A stretch of 64,000 nt of DNA from Opisthocomus hoazin (Eukaryota > Chordata > Aves > Opisthocomiformes > Opisthocomidae), in NCBI RefSeq assembly GCF_030867145.1, contig NC_134417.1:6363577-6427576 (forward strand), given 5' to 3'. Under the pieces are notes generated by a model. That model saw only the letters and a list, made by a program, of their open reading frames with translations. It ran no database searches and had not been told where the DNA came from. How positions within the stretch are numbered: position 1 is the first letter of the stretch; the number at the start of each line of letters is the position of its first letter. Shown one piece after another: positions 26,128-37,100 of this stretch. Position numbers and translations under genes: made by a program.

Positions 26128-27870
26128 ATGTGCGTGGGGACGTGCAGCCGGATCGTGGGTCCCTGCCTGCTGGCGCTGGGCACGCTCTCTGTGGCAGCCA
26201 ACATCCTCCTGCTCTTCCCTGGCGGGGCCTCAAAGTACCTGGCGGAGGGGCACATCAGCAAGCACGCCAAGGCCATGCCGGGCGTCTGGGGAGGCGGCAT
26301 CGCCGTGAGTACCGCGGTTCGCACCGCGTCCTTCCTCCCGTGTCTGTGGAGCAGGGGTGGAGCGAGCGGCTCCCCTTCGTCCCCCAGTCGCTTCTTCCTT
26401 CCCGCAGGTGCTGCTGGCAGCAGCCCACATCACGGCGGTCGGGTGGCGATGCGCCGGCTGCTCCGACTGCGGCACCCGTCGCAATGTAAGGCGGCGCCGG
26501 GACCCCCGTGCCAAAGCAGTCCCAAGCGACGCGTGGTGGGAAGCGGGGGGTGGCCCCATGGTGGGACGTGGCAGGGTGCCGCCTCTCCCATGGCCCCGCG
26601 GTGGGACATGGCATGGACCCCCCTCTCCTCCAGCCCCATGGTGGGACGCGATGGGTGGCCCTTGTCCCGTGGTGGGACGTGGCAGGGTGCTGCCTCTCCC
26701 GTGGCCCCGCGGTGGGACATGGCATGGACCCCCCTCTCCTCCAGCCCCATGGTGGGACGCGATGGGTGGCCCTTGTCCCATGGTGGGACGTGGCAGGGTG
26801 CTGCCTCTCCCGTGGCCCCACGGTGGGACATGGCATGGACCCCCGTCTCCTCCAGCCCCATGGTGGGACGTGGCAGGGTGCTGCCTCTCCCGTGGCCCCA
26901 CGGTGGGATGCTGCATGGCGCCAGCTCCCCAGGGGACAGGGCTTCCCGTTCGTGCTGTCATGCGCTCTGCCCCACCGGGCTCCGCACGGCAGCTCCCTGC
27001 CCGCTTCTGCCCAGCTCAAAACAACCCAACCCAGCGACGGCTCTGTCCTCAGCCTCAGCACCCTGGGGCTGGAGCCTCTTGGGGTGGAGGGGAGGGGAGT
27101 TTTGCCCCCTTACCAAACTCCACTGATGAGGCACAGCCACGTTTTGGAGCCTGCCTGACATTTGGTGTCCCCCCGCCCCGTTCTCCACGGGTGCTGCCCA
27201 CAGGCTTTCATCTCCGCCGTGCTCTCCAAGCTGGCACTGCTGGGAGCTGCCGCCTGCTTCGTCCTTTCCGGGGTGGGCTTGACCAATGGACCCCTCTGCT
27301 TCTACAACACCTCCGAGCATGGCCGTGGGCACGGCACCCTCTGGGGTTACCCCTTCCTGGACGCCAGCGGCCAGGAGCCTGATGCCAGGTGAGGCAGCGG
27401 GGTTGAGTTGCCAGTGCCACCTCATCAGCTCATCGCTAATTAAGTCAGTGCTGTTCGTGGTGGGTGGGCTTGCTGATGCTGATGCAAGACCCCAGTAGCT
27501 CAAGAGGTCCTTGCCTTCCATGGCTTTCTACGTGGTGCTCCCCATCCCCATCACCCCGCTGACCCCGCTCATCCTCGTGATGAAGTCGGGGTGTCGGGGG
27601 CACACCTCCATGGTGGCAAGCGATGCGATTCCTCACCCGCCACAGGGCAGCATCTTGCATCTCCTCCTCTCCCTGTCATGTAGGGCAGAGACATACCTGT
27701 ACGACCGTCGCACCTGGAGCATCTGTCTGGAGCCGGCGGGCGTCGTGGCCTGGAACGTCATCCTCTTCTCCCTCCTGCTGCTCGTCAGCGCTGCTGAAAT
27801 GGTGCTGGCTTCCGTCCAGATCCTCAACGGCTGCCTCGGGTGCCTTTGCGGCTTTTGCGAGGGGAAGTAG
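26128..27870 (+). CDS. TM4SF19: Transmembrane 4 L6 family member 19
   Basis: This is a four-pass membrane protein of the L6 tetraspanin-like family, acting in the plasma membrane or endosomal membranes. Coding exons are 26128-26304, 26408-26485, 27204-27388 and 27684-27870. Phases agree and splice sites are canonical. The product is 208 residues, close to the human length. The start MCVGTCSRIVG fits the family N-terminus. Segments in order are TM1 (about 10-30), TM2 beginning after GVWGGGI (about 55-75), TM3 (about 90-110), an extracellular loop with NGPLC and YLYDRRTW, and TM4 (about 170-192), ending in GFCEGK. The loop signature CLEPAGVVAWNV matches TM4SF19 better than TM4SF1, 4 or 5. An acceptor-like sequence just before the ATG (26120/26121) implies an upstream untranslated exon. 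TM4SF19 also follows UBXN7 in human. Confidence 0.87.
26555..26915 (+). repeat. Minisatellite, 111-bp unit, in TM4SF19 intron 2
   Basis: The motif GTGGGACGTGGCAGGGTGC recurs at 26561, 26672 and 26783 (spacing 111) and at 26863 (spacing 80, a shortened copy). Inside each unit are smaller GTGGGAC-type repeats, so the array is hierarchical. Because 111 is a multiple of three and the array is GC-rich, frames stay open across it on both strands, producing apparent proteins of 200 to 340 residues that are not genes. The intron runs 26486-27203. Confidence 0.93.
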
Positions 27871-29263
27871 GGACCTGCCACGGTGCCAAGGAGGCTGGTG
27901 CTTGGGGGAGTTGTCATCCCCGTCTATCCCTCAGCTGATGGCAAATGCCATGGCGGGGACACGGCACAAGCTGTGATACCAGCCCCGTGCAAGAGCCTGG
28001 TGCAAGACAGACAGACTGTCCCAGGGGTACAGACACCCCAGCCCGCAGGAGACGTCGAAGCGGTGTGCGTGGGGCTGGCGCGTGAAGGGCTGCCTCCGTG
28101 CAGAGCCCTCCGCCCCGGCGACACCTCTTCCTACGCCCTGGGGTGGATGGCCTTGGGGTTAGCAGCCATTTGGGGTTGGAAACCAGCCCGGTGAGCGATG
28201 GAGGCGAGGACCTGGTTCCTGCCACCCTGGCACGAGCCCAGCGGCTTCCCGGCCGCTCCTCATCAGCCTCCACCTGCCCCAGTGCAAAACGTGATACCTT
28301 GGTCTTTGTAGTGATAAGCGCTGGCACATTAACTTATTTTCGTTAATCAATCTGTATTTAGGGCAGCTTGTGCTGGTGTTTATCTCCCGTGCATGGCAGG
28401 AGGGAGGAAGGGAACCGGAGGGGCTGAGCCAGGCTCCGACTGGGGCTGGGGAACATGGATGGAGACATGCTGAAGGAGGCAGTGCTGGAAGCGAGGTGTA
28501 GTCCCGCAGAGTCCACCCACACGCGCACACCTGCGTGCGGCAGACGTTGGCAGCAGCCGCTCGGCCCCATCGCGCCACTCGCCGCTGCACTCGCAAGGGC
28601 TGCCACCGGCTTCGGCGCATGCCCCATCCCTGCGTGGGGACGCAGGGACCGAGCGGGGGGACAGGCCTGAACCTGCCTGTGCTGGGAGGATGCCTGCCCC
28701 AAAACTGGTAAGGTTCAGAGGAAAGTAGCGATGTCCACGATACCTTAACTAAACAAGCAATCAGCCAGATTAAAGAGTAACTGGGTAATTGGGGAGAGAC
28801 CACGGAGAAAAGATAAATTGGCTCTAACAGATTCACTCAAAAGGAGCAATAAAATAAAAGAACTTACATATTTATGACCATGGGAGGAAAGATCCCAAGA
28901 GCAGAGTGGTTGCACCAGGTATGGCACAGCTGGAGCATCACGGCCTGAGACAACGCACCCGGGTCTTCTTCCCTGCATTGCTGCTCTTTGCCCCCTCATG
29001 ATGTATTTCATGGGTGGCTCAGGTGCTCAGAAGGGAGCCTGGGACTGAGCTGGTGTCACAAGCCTCCATGCCCAACCAACTATGTAATTAAAAAATAGCA
29101 ATAAAAATGAGATAAACCCCACTTTTGGGACGGTAGCGCATGCCTTCGCTGTGATGTGGCCGTGCTGGCCAGTGGCAGGACCTCAGGCTGTGAGCACCCC
29201 AGCGTGCCAGGTCCTGGGTTGGTGCCCTGGGGTCTGGTGTTGGGGAGCCGACCGCGGGAGGCA
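27871..29263. other. Tail-to-tail gap between TM4SF19 and NEU4
   Basis: These 1.4 kb hold the 3' UTR of TM4SF19 (+) from the left and that of NEU4 (-) from the right. Overlapping AATAAA signals for the plus strand lie at 28848-28858. I found no good AATAAA on the minus strand for NEU4, so its 3' end may use a variant or overlap TM4SF19. No additional gene is seen; in particular nothing resembling the immunoglobulin-domain gene PDCD1. Confidence 0.6.
28848..28858 (+). terminator. Candidate polyadenylation signals of TM4SF19
   Basis: Two overlapping AATAAA hexamers (28848-28853 and 28853-28858) lie about 980 bases after the TM4SF19 stop. They are the first canonical plus-strand signals I found there. 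Use is inferred. Confidence 0.45.
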
Positions 29264-31286
29264 CTAGGAGACGCGGCAGCTCCTTCGTCCCCGCTTGCCG
29301 CAGCGTGAGGGGCCACGATCCCGCCGGGACACAGTGGCTGTCAGGGGGATGTTTTGGAGCACGTCGTGCAGCGTGAACATGCTGAAGGAGATCTGCTCGT
29401 AGGGCGACCGTGTCCCATTCTCATAGAGGCAGGCAAAGGCGATGGCTCGGCCACCAGAGATGGAGGCCTCATTGTAGGGCAGCTCCATGTAAGCCAGGTC
29501 TGAGTAGGCACTTGGGCCCTCGTAGATGACCCATGGCTCGGTCCAGCTCTCCGCGTCCCTGGGGAAGGTGCTCAGGTGAACCCCCATGTTGACCCGTGAC
29601 ATGGAGCTGGTGGGGTGGGAGTAGAGGACCCATGTTGGCGCATGGAAGAAGGCAGCAGGGCTGGGGGGCACTGCAGGGTTCCCTCTGACCAAGGTAAGGC
29701 CATGGGCATCACCGTGATGCCCTGGGGTAGGACAGCCCTCCTCAGGCTCAGCTGGTTCACGGTGGCTGCCGGTGGCCATGGCAGGCAGGTACCGAAACCC
29801 CGGGAGCATCCCAGGGAGCAGCCGGTGAGCTGAGCCCTGGATGGGCAGCACGGGGTCCCGGGGAGCAGTGGAGACATACACGAAAGGTGCGGGGAAGCCG
29901 ACGACGCTGCCGTGACAGCCATGGGGGGGCTCGACCAGCCGCTGGACCAGCTGCCCCCCGTGGAAGACGGCCCCGTCATCCGTGCTGAGTGCCTGGACCC
30001 TGAAGCCCAAGGGGCTGCGGGCGTTGCAGTAGAGGACGTTGGAGCCGTCCTCCTCATCCACGGAGACCAGCTGGCACTCGCCCGTCTGCAGGTTGGGGAT
30101 GAACTCCCCGAAGCGCCAGCTCCGGCCGTGGTCGTCGCTGTAGAAGGCGAAGGAGTGAGGGGTGGTCTTGCAGAGCTGCCCGAAGCACTCCTTGCAGTCG
30201 ATGTGGTAGCTGTAGGCGGGCACCAGCAGCCGGCCGGACCGCAGCTGGATCCCGTGCCCGGGGCCCAGTGCGAACGTCGCCCAGTCTGGGGAGCAGAGAT
30301 GGGATGGGGGGGGGGGTGAAAGCAGCCTCCTTGGTGCCCCTGCCATGCCCAATGTGGAAGGGTCTCCAGAGCATCCCCCAGCCTAGCCGACCAAGGAGGG
30401 GGGAGGGCAGCAGAGCCTAGCGCTGCCTGTTTGTCCTCATGCATGGCGCTACCCATAGCCACGGGCCTCTCCATCTTCTCTCCCCCTCTGCTTGAGGTCC
30501 TCCTTCCACCCCATCTCTTTTGATGCTTGTGGGCTTCCTACCCCAAGGCCACCTCCAGCCACACCACAAGTGGCTCCAGGAGGCCAAAACCTATGGTGAT
30601 GCTCTTGCTGCCTGTCCTCCCCCCTCCTCGCCCCTGTCCAGTGGGCTACCTTTGATGGTCCCGCCAATGACCTGCTGCGTCAGGTCCATGGCCGTGCTCC
30701 AGCTCAGGCCCTGGTCAGTGCTGGTGACACAGCAGAGGCGGGTGACATTTTGGCCAGTGACAATCTGGTAGGCTTCAGGTGTCCTGCCCAGCACCGTGAT
30801 GAAGAAAAGGAAGAGGGTGCCGGTGAACTCATCATAGAGAGGGCAGGGGTTCATTGACCGGTGGTGCTGCAGCGTTGCCGTCTCCAGCACGCGCATGTCT
30901 TCCCACTGCTCGGAGAGGATGGAGAGGGGTGAGGACCACCCTGCTTCACCAACCCAGCCTCCCCTCCCCATGTGGGTGCCTCCAGGAGCTCAGCTGTGCC
31001 ATGCAACAGTGGTGGAGGAGGACGACCCGGCTGTCCCCATGCCCCAGCCCAGTGTGTCCCCTCCCAGCTGCATCCCCCGTCCCACCTCCACGTAGCTCCC
31101 GTAGACGGTGCCGCGGCGCAGCACCAGCACATTGGCGTGAGCATCGTCGGCGCTCAGCCGCTCTTCCGCGAAAGCCAGCAGCTTGGCCACGCAGGGCAGG
31201 TAGAGCAGGGCGGGCACGCGATACGTGACGCCGTTGGACTCCTTCTCGAAGAGCACGGTCCGGGCGGGAAAGTACCGGGAGCCCAT
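29264..31286 (-). CDS. NEU4: Sialidase 4 (neuraminidase 4)
   Basis: NEU4 is an exo-alpha-sialidase that removes terminal sialic acid from glycoproteins and gangliosides, acting on internal membranes, mitochondria or lysosomes. Coding exons on the minus strand are 31286-31086, 30905-30650 and 30285-29264, in agreeing phases with GT-AG introns. The product is 492 residues; human isoforms have about 484-496. The exon begins at 31291 after an acceptor, so a 5' untranslated exon lies upstream. Visible motifs are the YRVP box (residues 22-25), HRSMNPCP (about 82-89), and Asp boxes STDQGLSW (about 129-136), SDDHGRSW (about 202-209) and a weaker STDDGAVF (about 253-260). The late motif YSDLAYMEL carries the catalytic-tyrosine region. 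The long variable insert between the third Asp box and the LYSHP motif is typical of NEU4 and absent from NEU2. GAL3ST2 and D2HGDH upstream match the human order. Confidence 0.94.
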
Positions 31287-31291
31287 AGCAT

Positions 31292-34171
31292 CTGTGGCAG
31301 AAAGATGCAGCCCCACCCTGGTGGGATGATGAAGGAGAGGGGCACTAGTTGCCAGGCACGGTTAGGGGTGCGGGCTGGGAGCTGGGTGGTCCTTGGAGAG
31401 GTCTGGGGTTTAACTTGGCGGGCTTGGGTTTGGGGACACCCCTGGGAGCATGGGCTGGAGGGCAGGTTGCTACAGGCAGGGTTGGAGTTGAGAGGGGCTG
31501 AACGTGTGCTGCTGTGGTGGCAAGTCACCGCAGCTCAAAGGCGGGATGAGATTTTGGGTGACACCAAAGAGGCTGACCTGCACTACCCCAAAATGAAATT
31601 AAATAAAAATAAATTGATCTTCAAGATGCTCTTCAAAAGGGTTTCTGGTAAATCAAGGCCAGTCAGGAAAGGGCAGGGTGAGACCTGCCGTTCCCCGCTC
31701 CCAAAGTCAAGTGGGTGTTGGGGGCCCAGAGTCCGTCTCCGCACGCCCAAGACCCCGGGACCAGCCCAGGCTCTTCATAAGGGGGTCAGGGAGGGTTTTG
31801 TCCTGCGTTTCTGGTGCCTCCAGTGCAGCGGACCCGGCCGGCTCCCTGTCCCCCCTGCACTGCAGGGTTGTTCTGCGAGGCACAACATGAGCTGCGGGGT
31901 CCCCGGCCAGGCTGTCCCCGCCGCAGCGGGGTGCGAGCGGTCCCCAAGCACCCCTCCTTTGGGGACAGCAGTACTGCCACTGCGGTCAGCTGCCCCCAGG
32001 CTATGTGTCCCAGGTCATCACCGCAGGAGTGGCCAAGGGCAGCTTTCACCTGCGTTTTAATGAGGAGCTTTGGCTGATCAAACGCCCCGGGGAGAAAGCG
32101 AAGGCACTCACCAGGTCCTGCTCAGCTGGGGGGTCTCCCCTCCGTCCCTCACCCCCGCCACGGGGTAACGCCAGCTCCCGCAGCCGCCGGCTTTCTGCAG
32201 AGCCTGTCGCCACACAGCTTCGCTGCCGCCCCCCTTGCGGGGTCCCCCCACCGATGGGTCACGGGGCTCCCAGGAAAAAGCCCTGAGTCAGCAGTGGCAG
32301 TGGCTCGTGCAGCACAAAGGCACCATTATCAGCGTGGGCAGAGCCCGTGGCTGCTGAGCCACCTTGCTTGGACCCCCCCCCAACCCAGGAGGGGATGCAA
32401 AGGGAGACATGGAGGGGTGTTTGCATCTCCTGCCTCCGTTTCCCTCCTCCTGCAGGTGGCCAGAGGCCAGACCTCCCTGCCCAGGTGCTGCCACCCATGC
32501 TCACCATGGTCCACCCCCAGCTGTTAGCTCCCCAGCCTGGGCTGTGGTCCAGAGGGTCCAAGCCTTCCCAGGACCCCTCATCCACACACAGGTCAGCTGT
32601 TAAGAAATTATTTTTACGCTTATATTCCATCCCTGGGACCAGCTTAGCTAAAGGGGCTTGACAAAATTCATATGGCAAGTCACGATCAGAAGTTCCAAGG
32701 CGAAAGCTCAAGCTCAGGCTCCAGAATTGGCTGGGAAAGGCCCTCGGGGATGACCCAGGCTGAACACGTGCGGCTGCCATCTCCTCTGGCCCGGCCAGTT
32801 GCAAATGCCTCCTAAGCCTGGTTAATTTTAGCTGGGGCTGCTGGAGCAGAAAACCGTGCAGGCGCTGTTAATCTCGTGTTGCTCCTGCTGTAGCTCACAC
32901 GGGTAGTGGAGGAGCACAGGTTGCGCTGCAGGAGGTTAACCCCTGCCTCCGCTGGCTTCCTGCCACGTTTAAACGTAGCTGAGGAAAATCCCTGCTCTGC
33001 TTCTCACCTCTCTCCCCTCCAATGGCATCTCTCCCGCTTCCCGGGCTGAGCTGCTGCCCAGACAGCTTCACCCCCAAGGCGAAGCTGCAAGCCAAGCCAC
33101 CCCGGCTCCATCACCCCAGTCGTGCTGTCCGGGTCCCCACCACCACCCTGAGCGGGAGCTGACACTGGCTAAGCTGCGAAATATTGCACCATGGACCATG
33201 GCGGGCGTGCTGGAAACTGGCAGCGGGCAATCATTAACGGCGGTGACGCCAAAGCCGTTGGGCTTGGCTCTGCCATCCTTCTGACGAACCTTCCCAGCAC
33301 CGGTGTGGCAGCAGGGAGCTAGCGAACAAGCAAAGACATCCCCGGCAGGTTTAATTAGTTCCTTCAGTAACGAGGTCATGCCCTAGAGCAACGGCTGTGC
33401 CTCCCTCCACCCTGTCCATGCCCAGGGACTGGGGACCCTTGGCCAAGAGAGAGGGGTGAAACTACAAAACGGGCCCTCCCAGGGGAGCACCAAGCTGTCC
33501 CAAGTGATAAAGAGGCCCCCTGCACCTCATGACACACACGAGAAGGGCATCACACGTGCCGGTGGGGAAAGGCTGCCAGCCAGTGCGACCGGCTCTGGGC
33601 ACGACGCTCGGGACGCCCATCTGAAAAGCAGCCCCATCCTCGCATGGTGGTCAGACGTCACCGAGCGGGGATGCTGCCGGACAGGAGACCCAATGCCTCT
33701 CCTACTCCTTCGAGTGCTGCGTCCCCTCGTTGTGCTCTCTTCCTAGTTTCCATCCCCCTCCCCTTTCTTCCCCTAAAGACTGAAAATCAGGACTTGCTCT
33801 AGTGAACTGTGACCAGTCTGGACCTAATGATGGCTATTAAATAAAGTCCAATGGAAACAAAATGATTAAGCCCGTAATTAATGATTTAGAGGTAGGAACA
33901 TCTAAGCCAGCTGAAAGCCTGCCCAGCACTCAGCAGCAGTGGGCTCATCCCCCTGCCTGGGAATGAGGAGGAGGGATCACGCAGGATCCGGCCGATGCAG
34001 AGCCTTTGGCTCAAGGTACCCAAAAAGGGACCTGCCATCGGCTCGGTGGCCCCGAATAAAGGCCCCGCCACCCCCACCTCCCACTCGTCCATCAGAGTCC
34101 TGTGGGCCAGCCATGTGCCAGACATGGGATGATGCAAAGCGGTGCGAAACCACAGTGGGTTGTCGCATGTC
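31292..34171. other. NEU4 5' flank and GAL3ST2 3' flank
   Basis: About 2.9 kb of GC-rich sequence without a recognisable coding exon. It should include the NEU4 promoter and an untranslated first exon, and the 3' UTR of GAL3ST2. A weak ATTAAA variant on the minus strand at 33350-33355 is the best GAL3ST2 polyadenylation candidate I see. Several open frames of 80-180 codons here overlap each other on both strands and match nothing. Confidence 0.5.
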
Positions 34172-37100
34172 CTAGTTGTGAGTTAAGAGCTGCGTCTTCT
34201 CCTGGAAACTGGTCCACAGCAAGGGAAAGCCTAACTGCTTCCTCTTCTTGTGCGGATGTTGAACAGCATAAAGATAGGATGTGTACTGGAGCTCTGGTAT
34301 AACCATTTTCTGGCAGGTTCTCAGAGTCCTGTTGTCTAAATCTCGCTTGAGGTTGTAACCAAGAATATTTGCAGCCCCTGACTGGAAAGGCAGGAGAGCT
34401 CTGTTCTTGATGCGATCCTTCTTCACTGCCTCCTGGTCCAAGAGACAGGTCTCCATCAGCTCCTTCTGTCTCATTCGCAGGTGATTCACCTCCTTCTCCA
34501 GCTTCTCGAGTCCTATGGTCTCCTCAATTCTTCTCCAGAAGCTCTGGTTGAAGTGCAGGTAGAGCTTCCAATCCAGCGAGCACCACGCTTTTATCCGCTC
34601 CTCACTTTCTGGAGTCAAGGTCTGGACAGTGTCCTGGCTTCTGGAATTGAGCTTGAAGTAAATCACGTCATCCAGATCCCAGCACAAAGTGTGCTTCAAG
34701 AGGATCATGGACTCATCAAAGTAGTCTGCTATCAAGATCAGGTGGAAGTTCTGTTCAATCTCCTTCAAGACTGCCTGGATGTACCTTTTGTTGTCCTTTG
34801 CATTGTTATCATAGCCAAAGTCAAACCACATGATATTCCTGGCATAGATGTTTTGGCTGTAATCTGCCGGATGGTAATACTTCATGGGTGACGCCAGGTA
34901 CTCGTTCACGTCCTTGGAGATCCTGAAGGCAGGGGCATAATTCTTGTAGTAGACGTAGGAAGACTCCAGCAGAGGAATGGGGTTCCTCACGATGGAGAAG
35001 TAGAAGGTGTTCTCTGCCATCACCTTTTGCACCTATTGGTAAGGAGGAAGAAGAAAAACTGTTAATCCAGAGGCACTGCTTGTTCAACCAGGTTTCTGCA
35101 CAGGTGCCATGACTCTTTCTTACCTCTGAGGGGTTAAATCGCAGGTGGTTGCACATGATGTTGTAGTTTTGTCCTATGGTTTGAAATTCCTCCACAAATT
35201 GAGCCAGGAAGGTCCTTGGGTAGCCTAGGTGGACGAGCTGGTCAGCTGGAAGGGCGACGGTGAGGTTGTACCGCTCTGCAAACCTGAACATGATGTTCAG
35301 GATGGTGCTGCTGGCTGTCTTGTGTGTCTTGAGGAACATGACGTTAGTTTTGGCACGGCAAGGCATGGAAGGTAGCAGCAGTTCCTTGTGGCTCCTCGAG
35401 ATTCTGCAGGAAGGCAACAGATGGGGAAAACAGCCTCTCCAGCGCCGCCCCCCATCTCTGAGACCCAGCAAAACCAAACCCCAGCAGGTTCTCCTTCTGA
35501 TATAACACCCGCAGCAGGTGCAAGACACCAACCCAAACAAGCCCCATTCCTCAGCAGATGTTGGACAACTTTCTGCTTCTCCAGGTCCTCACTTACCCAA
35601 AGGCTTCAGCTCGATCCCCTTTTCTTTTTTCCACACAGCTGATTTTGCCCCAAAGAGCTGCTCTTTGGCTAATTTGATCCCTTGCCTGCCCAAATGTGGA
35701 TCTAGAACCTACCTTTGGGCCGCTGCCCTTCCAATATTAACTTAAACCTCACGAGAGTTAAATCAAGTGTCACAGGTCAGAGCTCTGCTGCCCTGGGCAG
35801 ACAAAGTCATGCAACCTTGCTTCTGCTTCACTTACACGTAATTTTTATTCTTCACATGAAAGAATCTTGACAGGAAGAGGAGTCCCAGGCAGAGGCTGAA
35901 AATGAGATATTTGACTGGCCTGGAAAGAAAGAAGAGTTTCAGTGGATTTTTATCTAATGGTCCTTCCTCAAACACAAACCACCAAACTTTGTACATTGCC
36001 CCTGGGAATTTTTATCACCGGGAGCACAGTTTCATGTCTCCGTGGTGCCAGCCACCTTTGGCTCCCCAAGCTGTCTCAGCAGCTCTGGCATTAGAGGCAG
36101 GACAGGGAGAAATTGCACTTTCACTACCACTCTCCTAATTTTGGCCTTTGACAAGACACAGCCTACCTCAGGCAGAGCCTAAGCTCTTCCAACAGCCTCC
36201 CGCTCTGCTCTGCTGCCTTTTATTTCGCTTGTCTTTTGGTTTTCTGGGGCTTTAGAGCTTATTCGCTATTCAAACTTCTAGTTTATTTACTAGAAAAAGC
36301 ACCCTTTGTAGGGGCGTAAGGACTTCCTTGGCAAGAATCTGAGCGGAGCTGCTCAGTAATCACATCACTCCAGAAGACAGGGATCTCAAACAAACACTAA
36401 ACTGAGTTTTTTTCAACATAACCGAGATTTTTCAATACAGACAACCGATTAATAACCCAACAGCACCTGTAACAGACTAATTATGCCTTGCTTTCAAACA
36501 AGAGAACTGCTTCCCCGCTGCGAGAGCTCCTCCCAGCCCAGCTCTGGTGCTCAGCCTCACCCAGGGCTCCCTTTCATTAGATCTTCTTGCCTTGGCCATA
36601 CTTTAAACTGCCTGAGCTCAGAAGCAGCATTTTGGACCAAGCACCTCATCTACCCATGCTCTGCCTGGATAATGATGAGGCGTGAGTCTTTTCCAGCACT
36701 AATTAGGCAACCACCATGTATCTTCATCTGTGCATTCTAGCTGGGACACGTACAGGATCTTCTGAATGCCCACCAAAAAGGAACCTTTCATCACCAAGCT
36801 TGATCTGACTTCTCTGATCCTTTTTTAACTCAGTGTGAATTCCATGTTTTCAGCTGCCATTTCCAAAATGCAGCAGATCTGGCTTGGGCTTTCAGCTGTT
36901 TTGAGAAGATATAGTCCAATTTACAGCATGGGATGGTCACACTCACAGTTCCCACTCTCCCAAGCGAGCAAGGAAGGCTCCAAGCCTGCCCAGTCTGAGG
37001 GTCAATGGGGGCACATGGCTCACTGCAGGCTGGACCTGGTGGTCCTTTCTACTGTCCTTCTGGCCAAGGGGTCCTGACACATGGTCCTGCTGCACAAGGT

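Noticed and set aside
26116-27382. Open frames of 143-341 codons on both strands across TM4SF19
   Set aside because: They are products of the 111-bp minisatellite, whose period is a multiple of three. They run through genuine splice sites and resemble no family.
30972-32060. A 362-codon plus-strand frame opposite the NEU4 5' exons
   Set aside because: It is antisense to a well-supported coding exon in GC-rich DNA, and its composition is low-complexity with no domain.
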